From contig BPQB01000002.1 of the NCBI GenBank assembly GCA_019973155.2, positions 434,001-498,000 on the forward strand: a DNA stretch of 64,000 nucleotides. Direction: 5' to 3'. Of the stretch, positions 33,150 through 44,794 are shown piece by piece. Origin of the DNA: Phanerochaete sordida. Lineage: Eukaryota > Basidiomycota > Agaricomycetes > Polyporales > Phanerochaetaceae. The position numbers were made by a program, and so were the translations under genes. The notes below the pieces were generated by a model. That model did not search any database and had not been told where the DNA came from. It was given only the letters and a program-made list of their open reading frames with translations. Positions within the stretch are counted from its first letter, which is position 1, and each line of letters begins with the position of its first letter.

Positions 33150-33720
33150 CTGCGGCCGCCGTGCGCTTGCGAACGTTTCGGATCTGGCGACGATGGTGCA
33201 GACAGTGCAAGAGCTTGTGCAGCTGTGTGGCTAGGTCGCAGAGCGCGGCGGATCGAACAGGGCGTCCACGATGCGAACAGCAGGCGCACAGCCTGCCGTG
33301 CAATGTCTGGAGGCCGGCCTGATGCTGACACGGCTGCGGGTCTTTCGTGCGGGGAGGGGAGAGGGCGCACATGCCGCCGCGGGGTAGCGCAGCCTGGGGG
33401 CGGCAACCAGCCTGTGCAACAATGGAAGGCGGGCGGCTGCGGCCTCCGTCCGCTGTTGACCACGCTGGTGCTGGCAACGGCGATGCGGACTATGCCACAG
33501 GTCCCGGAGGGATGTCGGTATGATCCCCAGTGCGCGGCGTAGCCAACTGGACCCTCGCGCACCGACCGGCAGCCGCACAGTCTGCCATGCGATGCCTGGA
33601 GACCGACCCCAGTGCTGGCACGGCTGCGGGATTTTCGCACGCAGGAGGATGCACATGCATGCGGCGGCGGGGCACCGCACCCTGGCGGGAAGTGTCCAGC
33701 AGTCGGGCTGGTGCGTGCGT
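33150..33720. repeat. Two diverged copies of a ~289-bp unit
   Basis: The stretch 33280-33405 (GCGCACAGCCTGCC...CTGGAGGCCG...ACGGCTGCGGG) recurs at 33569-33695 with scattered substitutions and small indels, offset about 289 nt. Weaker similarity (GCGGCCGCCGTGCGC against GCGGCCTCCGTCCGC) extends the unit upstream of each copy. Not protein-coding as far as I can see. Confidence 0.6.
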
Positions 33721-35585
33721 GGAGCACGCGGGCTGCTAGGGGCGACGGAGCACCTTGATCCGCTCGCCGTCCTGCGGCGCGCGGCGCGAGCGCCTGGCCC
33801 GGCGATATGTGGCTAGCGCGCTGGGTGCTCCCTGGATCGTGTCAGGCCATCAGCTGTGAAGTGACGGAAATGCAGGAGCCACATACGCGTATGTCTAGAT
33901 AGGGTCTGTCCCTTGTCATGGACAAAGATGAATCAATTTCTGGGTTCGCGGCGGTGGCGACTGTGCTGCTGCAGCGTGATAGATGACAGTGCTGGCGCAC
34001 CGTTGACGAGTCAGTGCGTCGGGCTGTATCGCGGGCGCTTGGGTAGATGAACGACTGTAGGATCCTGCCTGGGAGGGAAGGAGAACATCCTAGGACGACT
34101 ATGACGGCAACAATCATTGGGGAAATTCGCACGGGGCGGGAAGATTGCTGAGGCTGACTCGAGCCCTGCGGCGGGGCTTCTGAGCCATCAGCGGCAGGCG
34201 CACAGCCTTGTCCCAAGACTGCGGGAGGGGCAGGCTCGACACGGTGGGGAACCTGGACCGGTGTACGGACGGGATCAGCAGGCGGGGGACCCTAGAAGTC
34301 GCTGCCGCACGTCTGATTTCCGCGGCCGAAAGCGTCGTGCCTGCCACTGGAAGCTGTCACGCCCGAGCTGCAGGCGCCACCGGGCCTGAGATCGTGGTCA
34401 GAGGAGCGGGTCGTGCAATCGTCGGGAGCGCGAACCTTATAGGCGCATGGGCACGACGGGGCGCCCGTCTGCGGGTTCTCTTGCCAACGCGGTGCGGTGG
34501 CTCGCCTGAGCTCGCGGGACGGTCGAGACGGCGTCGAGGGTCTGGCCGGACGTGGGAGCGCGGGTGCTACTTTAAGCACAGGATCCGCTGGACGACGTAG
34601 CAAGAAGACAGAAAGGCGTGGCACGCCGTGCTGGCAATCTACCGGGCGAACTTGGCGCTCTACAGGAAATGAGGCATTGCGGAGATACACATAATACTGA
34701 CAACAGGCGTAGGGCATGAGCAGGGCGAGGAAGGAGATTAATGGAGTTAGAACAATGGGGACCCTTGCGGTGCGTCGCCGCTGACTTTCGGACGTGGTTG
34801 GCCGGGAGAAAGTACAAGAGCCTGGGAATGCTCGGAGGAAGCGGGGCAGATAGCGGCGTGACTCGGTCGTGAAGCAACCTTGACTCGCAGGACAATGGCT
34901 GGATTGTCGGGCAGCGTTGCACAGAAAATGGAGGGGAGCTGGAGGAGCCCGCCCGGCGGGGCTATTGTGAGACCATGGGGAGGCCCTGATCTGATGCTCG
35001 CGCGGCCGCCATTGGAGGGAAGAATGATACGTGCGTTTCCGAGACCCAAACGTGGTTTAGGCCAGGAAGCCATGCCACACTCGGGAGATCCTCCGCTGGA
35101 GACCCCCCGAACGGGTGCGCTACCCCTTTCCCTTGCTTTGATGGCAGCAGACTCTATTGCTGCGCGGGCGAGCGAGGGTGGGGAGGCACGAGGCGGCGAT
35201 TCAAGGTCCGCGCGGACGGCTGGGACGGCTGGGACGGGCTCTGGCGGTGCGGGCAGCGTCGCAGTGGCACGCAGACCCCTAGCCAGCCCGCCGCGGCCAG
35301 GCTGCTCGCGGGCAGAGGCTAGGAACACTGGCTCAAGGCTGGCCGAGTATCAGAATCTGGTAGGTGTCCGTGGAAGCCTGTGGATGGGCGCGGAGCCAGA
35401 ATCCTATTACGTAAGCAGCGCACCTGCCCGAATCGTGATGCGAACGTGGGCGCCTCGCTCTTGCCCAATCGGGTGGTAGCACAACAACCTATAAGTGTGC
35501 CCGTACCACGCTCCAGCGTCCCTCGCCTTTTCCCCATTTCTTCCTCGTCTCCGCCCGTCGCGCTCCCGTCCACCGCGCACCCGCC

Positions 35586-36353
35586 ATGTTCACCGTGCGA
35601 GCACAAAAGCGCCGCCGCACCGCGACCTCCGTCCTCGCAGGCGACTACGATACGCGTCCGCAGCGCGACGTGCTCACGAGCCTCCTCAACGGCGTGCCCG
35701 TGTACAAGGCGGTAGAGAAGGCAGAGGAGGAGGAGGAGCGGCGCGCGAGGAAGAAGGAGAGGAAGGAGCGAGAAAAGGATAAAAAGCGCGTAAAGCCGGT
35801 CGCGAAGCCTGCCGATAAGCCGCTGCTCGCCCCAGCCGCCAGTACGAGCGCGACCGTGCCAGTCGCCGCGCCCGCACCGCCGCCCGCACCACCCAAGCGT
35901 CCGCCACCGCCCGCGCCACGAGCCACGAGCTCCTCCACCTCCACCTCGTCCTTCTGGCAGGCACGGCCGACGATCAACATCGCCACGATGAACCGCCGCT
36001 CCGTGACCCCGCCCCCGATGCCCTCGTCGCCGCCCACGACCCCAGGACCCTCCATCTCCTCGAGCACCTCTGCCACCTCGTCCAAGCGTCCACACACGCC
36101 AGACGACGACGACGAAGACGACGATTCGCAGTGCGGGCACAGCGTGGGCAGGGGATCGTCAGACCCTGTACCCAGGCCCCGCAAGAAGCGCGTCGCCGCA
36201 CGCAAGGGATGGAAGGGCTGGGTCGAGGGCTCTCCGCCGCCGTCCCAAAAGCTCATCAACCTCGACATCGTGGATGTCATCCCAGGCGAGCGAAAGACGA
36301 GGAGTGGGAAGAGTTTCGATGCCATCGCGTTCGGCAAAGACAGCTGGGTCTGA
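35586..36353 (+). CDS. Basic, low-complexity protein of unknown function
   Basis: Intronless, 255 aa. I do not recognise the family. The N-terminus (MFTVRAQKRRRTATSVLAGDYDT) is basic; residues about 43-70 form a highly charged Glu/Arg/Lys helix likely to be a coiled coil. A long Pro/Ala/Ser/Thr-rich linker follows, then an acidic DDDDEDDD run, a basic PRKKR patch that could be a nuclear localisation signal, and a C-terminal segment KGWKGWVEGSPPPSQKLINL with VIPGERKTRSGKSFDAI that looks like the only conserved part. The start follows a pyrimidine-rich leader (CCTCGCCTTTTCCCC). Probably nuclear; function unknown. Confidence 0.65.
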   Translation: MFTVRAQKRRRTATSVLAGDYDTRPQRDVLTSLLNGVPVYKAVEKAEEEEERRARKKERKEREKDKKRVKPVAKPADKPLLAPAASTSATVPVAAPAPPPAPPKRPPPPAPRATSSSTSTSSFWQARPTINIATMNRRSVTPPPMPSSPPTTPGPSISSSTSATSSKRPHTPDDDDEDDDSQCGHSVGRGSSDPVPRPRKKRVAARKGWKGWVEGSPPPSQKLINLDIVDVIPGERKTRSGKSFDAIAFGKDSWV

Positions 36354-37273
36354 ACTGGGTGCGTGCCCTACACCCTGAGATTGCGGTTCGATTGTGCTCA
36401 TCGCCCGTTCATCGCTGCAGGCGATACCCCTCTCTTTTGCCACTCAACCCGCTGCGTAGAGGGCCTGACTGCTGTCTCAATATCTGCGCTAGTTATACCG
36501 GTCGCACCTTTGTTGTCTGTCTCAAGCACCATTCCCATTTGTCCCACCTGCTGGTATCTGAAATCCGTATCGTACACTCTTTCAATCTCTTGGAGTCAAC
36601 CCCCTTGTTTGGCTGTGTCTGGGCCCAGGGCCGTCTTACTGTCGTCGCGTTTAGTGCAATTTTCCCCTTCGTCCTTCACATTGTACCATATTGTATTGCA
36701 GGGTGTTTTACATATTGCAGTGTCGGTAGAAAATGAATACAGCGCAGTTATTTTGGCAAAGATGTGCGTTGTGTGCTCGCCGACGCTGCCACTGCGGTGC
36801 TGCGGGTCGAGCGAGCTGCTGACGAAGCGTGGACTCGCGGTTCTGGGAGCGGGGAGATGGCGCGGGCTCGGTGCCACGCGGGCGTCGGCCTGGGCGCCTA
36901 TAATGCTGCCGCTCGCTGTCCGTTTGCCGATCGTCCTTGTCCTCGATCACGACCGCAGCTTTGCTCTCGCCACCGACGTCCCTTTGCAGTCCGCCGCCGC
37001 CGCCGCGCACGACGACGAGCACGCCAGCCAGCGCAACGCACGCACGCACGCCCCGCCGCCGGACACCCTGACCGCGAGTGTTTCAGCGCGGCTCTGGTGG
37101 GAAAACGTGCAACGCCCCTGGGGCAGAAGAGAACACCCAAACGCTGCGCCTGCCACGCGCCCCGGCGGGCCCGCCGTCGCACGTCCCCGGACGCGTCCAG
37201 CCTCGCACAGGCGCAACCGAACGCACACTCCGCAGGTCCTACGCCGCCGCACACTACCCCCACCGCGCGCGAT
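36354..37273. other. Intergenic region upstream of MTG1
   Basis: AT-richer 3' flank of the basic protein gene (to about 36750), then a GC-rich block up to MTG1. A GCCTATAATG at about 36895 is TATA-like. A frame open from 36764 into MTG1 is compositional. No gene is supported. Confidence 0.4.
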
Positions 37274-39218
37274 ATGCTGCACCACATCCCCTTCCCCGCG
37301 CTCCCCGCGCCGCCGTCGTGGTACCCGGGGCACATGACGCAGTTCACGCGCGCGCTGCCCGCGCTCCTGCGCCGCACGGACGTCGTGCTCGAGCTCCGCG
37401 ACGCCCGCCTCCCGCTCACGAGCATCAACCGCAACTTCGAAGGTGCGCGCCCTGCCCAGCCTCTCACACGTCCCGCGCGCGCGCCCTCGGGTCTCATGGG
37501 TGCGGCCCAGCCGCGTGCTGTGCCAGGGGCCGCGCCGCCGAATGATGCCGGGCCCGGACGCCCGCTGCCCGCTGGCGGGTGGAGACGCGACCGAGGCACA
37601 CATCCCCGAGCACCACCTTGCTGTGTGGGAGCCATGGCTCCGCACCCAGTGCCAGAGCCTGGACAGCTCCATGCTGCAGCTCTAGTGGCGCATCGTCTTT
37701 TTTCGCTGAATATATGCGGCCGTTGTGCTCACTGCAGACGCTTCCCAGGAGCCCTGAAAAAATGGAGACAAGAGCGAGGCTACTTCCAGCGGCCTCTGGG
37801 CGCTCCGGAAGGCGCAGCGGCCGCGTCATCGGAGCACCAGCAGTACTTCGAGATCTGCGAGCGGATAGTCGTCTTCAGCAAGCGAGACCTCGTCTCACAG
37901 TGGGGCATAGAGGTAGGGAACACCGCGCTCAGTGATACCGTCCTTTCCTTATGCGGCGAGTCCAGTAGCCGTTCCGCAGAGCCATGTCGACCAAGTATCC
38001 CGACCAAAAGACCTTCTTCGCGGCTTGGAACCGCCCCAGCGACATCCGGGCACTCAACAATCTGCTCGTTGGTATGTCAACCGCTCTGCTACCTCGTTTT
38101 ATCAGCCAGAACGCCGACCTGAATATTTCCCGGATTTGCCGCAGATATTGCGAAACAAAACCCACATCTGCCGGAGATGAATGTTCTGGTCGTCGGCATG
38201 CCCAACGTGGGCAAGTCGACACTGCTCAATGCATTGCGAAGCTCAGGCATCGAGGGCCGTAAGTGCTACGCCATTGATCATCTCGCTTCGCCTGATACAC
38301 GGCTGATACGCCCCCGCCACAGCCACGGCCAAGGCACTGCGGACCTCGGCGCAGCCCGGTCTCACGCGCGCCATCTCGACGCGGCTGAAGCTTTCTGTCG
38401 ACCCGCTGGTGTACTCCTACGACTCCCCGGGAGTCATGCTCCCCTTCTTGGGGCGCGGCGACAAGGGTGCAGAGCGTGGCGTCAAGCTAGCTCTCATCGG
38501 TAAGCTACGCGTCCGCCGCGGTCCGTAGTCGACGGAGCACTCGCTGACCTCCGTTCTCGCCGCTGCACAGCGGGCATAAAGGAGGGCCTGTACGATCTTG
38601 AGGCTCTCGCCGCCTACCTCCTCTACCGCATGAACATTCTCGACCCGATAGGTAAGCCCGCCACGGCCTCCGCTGCGCCGGCACCGACCCGCACTGCGCC
38701 GCCGCTAACATATTTCCTGTGCAGCGCCGGCGTACCTCGCGGTGCTCCCGCCGTCGACACCGCCGACCGCGGACGTCAGCGAGTTCCTCGACACGCTCGC
38801 GCGCCGCCTGGGCATGCTCAAGCGCGGGGGCGTCACGGACCAGACGCGAGCCGCCTCGTGGTTCATCCGCTGGTGGCGCGAATCGGGCGGCGCGCTCACG
38901 GCGGCGTCGCCGCTCCTGCCGCCCGCCGCAGAGGGCGCGCCCGCCGCAGAGGGCGCGCCCGCGGCGCAGCGCCGCGGCTGGGGCTTCGACTTCGAGTGGG
39001 GCGTCGAGGCGGCGGAGCTGCCCGCGTACGGCGAGGACGCGATCCAGCGCAAGATGGAGGCGTGCATCGACGCGTTCGAGGCGGACGTCCAGGAGGAAGA
39101 CGAGGAGGGCGGCGGCGTCAGCGCCACGCAGGAGAAGAAAAAGAAGCGCGATGTCCTGCTCGCGAAGCGCGCCGCGAGGATCAAGGCAAAGGCCCCGGGC
39201 CAGCGCAACGGCCGTTAG
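37274..39218 (+). CDS. MTG1: Mitochondrial ribosome-assembly GTPase MTG1
   Basis: Seven exons: 37274-37442, 37749-37912, 37969-38071, 38145-38258, 38323-38499, 38571-38651, 38725-39218; 433 aa. A circularly permuted (YlqF/RbgA-type) GTPase needed for the mitochondrial large ribosomal subunit, on the matrix side of the inner membrane. Order of motifs: WYPGHM and DVVLELRDARLP near the N-terminus, G4 at residues 99-103, G1 GMPNVGKST at 163-171, G2 region with QPGLT, and G3 DSPG at 217-220. G4 reads FSKRD where NKxD is usual, and G3 has Ser where DTPG is usual. The C-terminus carries a repeated AAEGAP segment and a basic tail. Intron 1 is 306 nt, far longer than the others (50-75 nt). Confidence 0.9.
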
Positions 39219-42200
39219 CGTCTGGACGCCTGGCGTTTCGTTATGGTGCGTCAAATGCTCGCGAACGGTGGCTCATGACTAAAAGATGAGTCAACCAGTT
39301 GCCTTATTTTTACGACACAGATCTACATACACTACCCTACGGTAATCGCATAGCCCTTCGAGACCCTCGTTCACTCACCACTCGCCACTATCTGCCGCCT
39401 CGTGCTCCACGTCGTACCACACTATCTAGACACCTTCATAGCGCCACGAACTGTCAAGCGGATCGCCGCACTGTCAATGTCCTACGCTAGGGTCCCGTGT
39501 AATAATGCTACGCCGCTCCTCATGCCACGTCGCCTGCAGCTTCCTCAGAAGCACCCGTACAGCCGCCGGACCGCTGCCGCGGACGCAATTCATACGTTTC
39601 TTTCTATAGCACCTGGCGAGTTCCTCGCAGCAGGAACCGCGACACCCAGCGGTTTCTCCGCCTCAAGTTCTCCATGTGCCGGCGGGCACCCACGCTCGCG
39701 CTTCTCAGACTCCGCTGATCACGTCGCGGATCTTTCCTGTGCGGACGCTTTCACATGCCCCTGTCGTCCCTGGCGGGAAGATTCCTGAAGACTCCCCCGG
39801 CGCGCCCTCCTCTGCGTCCAGAGCCCCGCCGCCGCCGCCACGCTGCCCTGCACGTCGGGCGCGACAGCGGCGCGGGGGCATGTGCCCGGACGGACGTCCC
39901 GTGGCTGCCCACGCCCCGCGTGCAGGGACGCACGCCCGGCGCCCGCGCGGGGCTCGCGCCGCAGGCTATCGCGGGTGTGCATCTCCCATATGTCGCCCCA
40001 AGGGGCGACACGCTTTTTCCAGACACGCTAGCGTACGCAGGGGGCCCTGCCGCGCCGCGGCCGTGCCCTCGCGTGGAGCACCCCAGACCGTATCTTGGCG
40101 CCGCCGCGGGGCCCAGGCTCGCGCGCGATGTGCAAATGCCCCGGCGTGCCCCACTGCGTCATGCGACCGACAGCGGGGCCGCCGATGCACGTCCCCCGCT
40201 GTGGGGTTCGCCGCCGGCCGCAGCGCCTGGCGTGCGGGCGGCCGGGCGGAGGCCCTCGCTGGACGGGGCGGTCGCGCGGGAGCGTCCGAGACACTGGCAC
40301 GATTGTGGGACACGCCGCGCAGATGGCCGGCGTGCGCGGGCCACGGTGAGCGATCGCGAGCGGGCGCGGTTGCGCGGGAAGCAGACTGAAGATGGGCTGA
40401 ATGCTAAGGGCCCTGGACTCGTGACGCTCGATTGGCACCGGCTTCCCACGCGCCCATTCTTGGTGCGGGCGAAGGGCAGATGGAACGTGCTGGGGCCCGC
40501 CCGCGAGCCTGCCCAGCCGAGCTGCGGCACACAGGTCTCCCCTGGCCCGCTGCACTCGCTGGCACGGCCTGGTTGGCGCGCGGTGAGACGCAATGCATCA
40601 GAGATTAGTGGTGCGGTGGCTCCCGCTCGCGTCCGCCCGCACTTGAGAAGCCCGCCGCCGCCACGCGCCCGCGTCCCCGCTTCACGATATTGTAGCGGTC
40701 GCCGCTCGCAGCGCAGAGGCCGTACGAAGCGAAATGAACTTGAGATGGCGTGGGCGCAGTTGCAGGCGGGACCACGCCGTTCAGCCGCCCGAGCGCGCCA
40801 TGTGAGGCACAGCGGCTTCTCATGGCGAGCGCACACGCGCCCGCCCCGCCCCGCCCGGACCCCGCAGCGGCCGTGCCCAGGGCAGCGCAGGGAGCAGCGC
40901 AGGCGATGTGCGCATGCCCAGACGGGGTGCGACGCCCCGCGGGGGCGGGGACGGCACAGATAGCGCGGATGCGCACATGTCGCCCGGTGCCTCCCATCAT
41001 ATCGGCAGAAGCGCACTGGGGCACGCACGCACGCCGCCAGTTTTGCGGCCTTTGAATCCGCGCCGGCGCACGCTGCGTAGCCGCCGCGCTGGGCGGCGGG
41101 CCCCAGGCGGGCGGGCAGCGCGGGGTGCACGGTGCCCTGGCGCTTTGTGCGCACCCTCAGCAAAGCGATGCATAATCAGCGGTCGGTGTTTGGCTGTCCC
41201 AGTCCCGGCGTTCAACACCGTACCGACATCGACTAGGTATCAGCCCCTCTTAGATGGCACACTCGTCTCTGGTCTTGCCAATGATTATCGTGTCTCTATG
41301 ACCGTGGGCACAGGCAACTGCGGCGTTATTAATCATGGAAGTGGCCTAGAAAACAAGGCAGTCGCCGCGACTGACAGCACTCCCTCCGCGAGATGTTCTT
41401 CGGTGGATAGTGGCTGGCCTAACGGTGCTATACACCGGTTAAGATCTCTACATCTTCGGGAAACAGTCCTTTGTTTTGTCACAGCCTGCTACCGCTAACG
41501 AGGCACTGCCCCTTAGAGTTCACCCGTGGGGACAGTCCCCAGTCCGCTATCGATGTACAGGCACAACTGGGCCAGTCCGGGAAATGCAGACGCAGCACCG
41601 TCTCCCCGTGGGCCCGGGTGCGGACAGTGGCCTTCACGCGGCGACGACCATCTCCGTGACTACCCACCGCTATACTCGGTTCGGTTGCCACAACGCTCCC
41701 CAGATTCCAGACAGAAGGATAGGCAGAGCTGGGAACGCTGCAATGGCGAACCGTGCCGCACCTTCGGTCGGCCGCTAAGGCGGACACGTCTTGGTGGTCG
41801 GCACAGGCAAAGCGGACACGTAGGCTTGACTCTAGGCTAGTGGACGACGCCTCGCCACGTTTTCTCGCCATGGTGGCGCGGATCCAGATTCCTGCCATGG
41901 CGACGGTTTGAATGCAGGCAACGTGCTCTGTCTGAGGTGGTTAGGAACCTGCGTCATAGAACCCCAGCTGAGGTGACAGTCGTGAGCACAGCGAATGAAT
42001 ATCCGAGAGGAATGAAACGACCTACCCCGTTGGCCCTCGTCGCGTCTCGGACGAGCGTGAGGCCCCGCACGCCACATCCACCCAGCCTGTACATGCCCTC
42101 AGTGATGCTGCCCTCACATACACTGGCCTGAACGCCGCGATGTTATGGAGCGCCGGTGTACAGCGCATGGGCCGTCGACGACTGTGAGCGAGATAGATGA

Positions 42201-43596
42201 TCATTTTGTGATGGGCTTGGCCAGTGGAGGCCACTTGGGAAAGATGGACCGCTCGTAGGGAATTATTGATACGCTCCAATGAAGAATACGAGAGGCATAA
42301 GATGCCGCGTCCCTTCCGACACGCGCTGCGTAAGGGAGTTCAGTATGATGTCCTCAAAGGCGATGCTTTCGGAGCCGGTGGTCACGTAGTGCCTGACCCG
42401 CTGAGGGCGGAATACCCGGGGAGCTATGACGAGGCCGGATCATAGCGTAGTCAAAAATCTGAAGCAATGACACTCAGACCTGACACGTATCTTCTCGTGA
42501 CTCCTGGCTGCACCGCAGGTTGGTCGTACCAACCGCCAGAGAAGCCTACGATATTGGCCGCGACTTTCCAGGCAACAACGGGGACGCCGGTCTTCAGCTA
42601 ATGATTCACTGACGGTTGGAGTACGAAGCGACTGCCCTGCACAGTATAGGGCTCCTAGGGCCACTCTTCGATAGACAGGTGGCTCATCGACGGCTTCTGG
42701 AAGCACAGACGGGTCTCGCCTGTCTGGCGGCGGCAGCACGTTCGGTAGTTCGACGGGACCCATCCAAGGCAGTGCTGAAGGGATGACCGGGGAAAGGGGC
42801 ACATCTCCGGTCAGCGAGCATGGTCATAGCATGAGCAACGAACCTTCAGGGTGACAGGAAACTTCACGTGGAGAGCGAGGGTAAGGACGTCTCTGGGCCT
42901 GTGTAGACGATGCACGTTTCCCGCGAATCTTGTGTGGCGAGGCAGAAAATTTGCCGGAACCCTTGACATCGTCACAAGTCCCGGGTGGGACTCACCTTAT
43001 TGGGCCAGTACATTTCGTAGATGAAAGACGCGAGACCAGTGATGGACCTGGCTCTCGCCGCGCCCGTCGAATGCCACGTCAGTATTCGTGGGCCACTAAA
43101 TCTTCCATCAGGAGGAGCACATCAACCAGCCATGAATCGACCACAAACTGTCATGGGGATAAGATGGCACGCGGCGGCAAGGATCGCGTACCATGTCTGC
43201 GTCAGCCTCCTCGTATCTCTGACGTGTCCGGTCAGCGAGGAATTGCGAGAGCCGGACTCTTCGGTACGCTGTCTACTCTCAAGAGCAGGGGTCTGCCAGA
43301 GAGCTAGCGAGAAGATAGTGTACGTGGACAGCCTTTTCTTGGCCGCTCATTTCACCTGAAAGATTTCGATGAAATTCAGCACGTGTCTTCCGATGAGCGG
43401 AGGAGCCTACCGTGGGATTGTGGCCCAGCAGTCCGCGGCATACGCTCCGCATTGCGGGCCTGATAGTCCAGGCTGGCCGTGCGGGGCAGCAGCTTCACGC
43501 TCAGTTTCGTGCGACGATATGATACAAATAATACAATTATACCCAGCATATAATACAAGAGGGGTGGATGAGGGGGTATTCCGGGGCGTGAAGATT
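39219..43596. other. Gene-poor 4.4-kb region
   Basis: No gene supported. From 39640 to 41170 the DNA is very GC- and CpG-rich and nearly stop-free in several frames; the longest frame (39755-40963, 402 codons) is Arg/Ala/Pro-rich without domain marks. From 41200 to 43590 composition is near-balanced; small frames such as 42224-42445 (RPFRHALRKGVQYDVLKGDAF) look coding-like but match nothing I know. No terminal repeats were found. Confidence 0.45.
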
Positions 43597-44142
43597 CTAG
43601 AGGTCCAGGTAGTCTTTGCCGCCTTCCCATGATGTCGGGTCGACCGCACCGTAAGGGCCCATGTCCTTCGGGGCCCCGTCGACATCCACGAAGGTGAATT
43701 CACGTTTGAACTTCGCCTCGACGGACGCGAGCTTCTCCAGCAGCGACTGACAGGTCTCTGTGACAATTTGTGAGGGAGTGACAGAGCCGTCTGTCTGGAC
43801 CTTCAGCTGGAAGTACGGGTGCAGCGGGTGCGGGACCTTGTAGCCGGCGAAGAGGCAGCGCGAGTCGTTCAGCAGCTCACTGGGCACGCAGATGAGGGCG
43901 GCAGTATGATAGAGATGCATGACACACTCACGCTCGCAGCAAGTTACCCAGCGTGTGATCTTCCTTCACAATCTTGAAGGTGGCAGCGTTCGGGATCTTC
44001 GTATCCTCGGAGATCTCAACGCTGCATTGCGCATCCAGCATTCGGTCAGTCTCACAGCACACATGTACTGAGACCTTGGCAGGACGTACAGCTTCTCGCC
44101 TTCATCCAGAACAAAGAGCTCAAAGCGGTTGGGTGCGTTCAT
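43597..44142 (-). CDS. RPB11: RNA polymerase II subunit RPB11
   Basis: Three exons from high to low: 44090-44142, 43932-44021, 43597-43879; 141 aa, close to the usual 115-150. Rpb11 pairs with Rpb3 to form the alpha-like assembly platform of RNA polymerase II in the nucleus. Family marks: MNAPNRFELFVLDEGE at the start, then EDTKIPNAATFKIVKEDHTLGNLLR and CLFAGYKVPHPL, all in the expected order. The C-terminal 35 residues (FTFVDVDGAPKDMGPYG onward) extend beyond the yeast protein. Intron 1 interrupts the first strand and intron 2 follows GNLLRA. It is divergently placed to the ribosomal protein gene across 652 nt. Confidence 0.92.
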
Positions 44143-44794
44143 GTTGTACGTCTATTGCAGAGCAGACTGCTGTGAACACGCCGTACATGATATAGCAAAG
44201 GGGTAGTAAGGAGTCTACTGGCGGACAGCCCGCCGTGTCCCTTGTTCCACGCGTGGCTCACCTAGTGTACACAGAGGGTAGCCTGGAGAGGAAAAGTGTG
44301 AGTAGAGCTGAAACATGCACTGATGACGCGAGAGCTCAGGACACATGTTGTGATCACGGTGAGTCATTGACAATAAATAACGGCCGAAGCCATAGCATCA
44401 CAGCGGCAAAGTATGGAAGGCGTACTCACCGAGAGGAACGACGCCGAGGGAGGAGGAGGAGGTCGAGGGCCAAGTCGTCGCCAACTTTTAGCGCGAGTGC
44501 GGCCTCCGTGTTTGGCCTTGTTTTTGTTAGCGCCCGACGCGGCGCTTGCGAGAATTGGGTAGAGAGGCTCGAAGACAGCGACCGCAAGCCTCCTCAAGCC
44601 CCCTCAAGGTCAGTATGCCGAAATTCTGCACGTCCGGACGCCGTCCAGCGCATTCTACGCACTCCTGGCTCCAGAACGAATGGCGATTTCGCGGGATTCC
44701 GGAGTTGTGATGCTGGATGGCCTGGACGGCCCCCGGATGACGCTTTCACGCCCTTGCGCTCTGGACGCTCACACCCCCTCGTCTCCTGCAGAAA
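44143..44794. promoter_or_regulatory. Divergent RPB11/RPL28 promoter with a likely 5' UTR intron
   Basis: Shared promoter region. On the plus strand a strong donor (AAG|GTCAGT, about 44607) and a pyrimidine-rich acceptor (CTCCTGCAG, ending 44791) directly before the RPL28 start suggest a 5' UTR intron of about 180 nt; this intron contains an ATG that would otherwise precede the start. Inferred from splice signals only. Confidence 0.45.

Larger units (their letters stand above)
30381..35585. other. Gene-poor 5.2-kb region
   Basis: No supportable protein gene. It contains a partial tRNA-Thr copy (about 30626-30657), a moderately AT-rich part to about 31740, then a very GC-rich block (31760-33830) with a 289-bp tandem duplication, and a mixed part to 35585. 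Long open frames on both strands at 32458-33727 and 34747-35479 follow GC composition and show no family signature or splice logic. Confidence 0.45.

Noticed and set aside
32458..33727. Long minus-strand frames over the tandem duplication
   Set aside because: The apparent protein repeat (LHGRLCACC, SHGRLCGCR) follows from the DNA duplication; frames differ between copies and no gene structure fits.
34747..35479. Overlapping frames of about 195 codons on both strands
   Set aside because: Neither shows a domain, signal peptide or splice-consistent extension.
36764..38122. 452-codon plus-strand frame reading into MTG1
   Set aside because: Reads through MTG1 introns and its promoter; contains MTG1 exon 1 only because the frame stays open in GC-rich DNA.
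39755..40963. 402-codon plus-strand frame
   Set aside because: Arg/Pro/Ala-rich, no domain, no splice logic, and a 334-codon frame overlaps on the other strand; explained by GC content.
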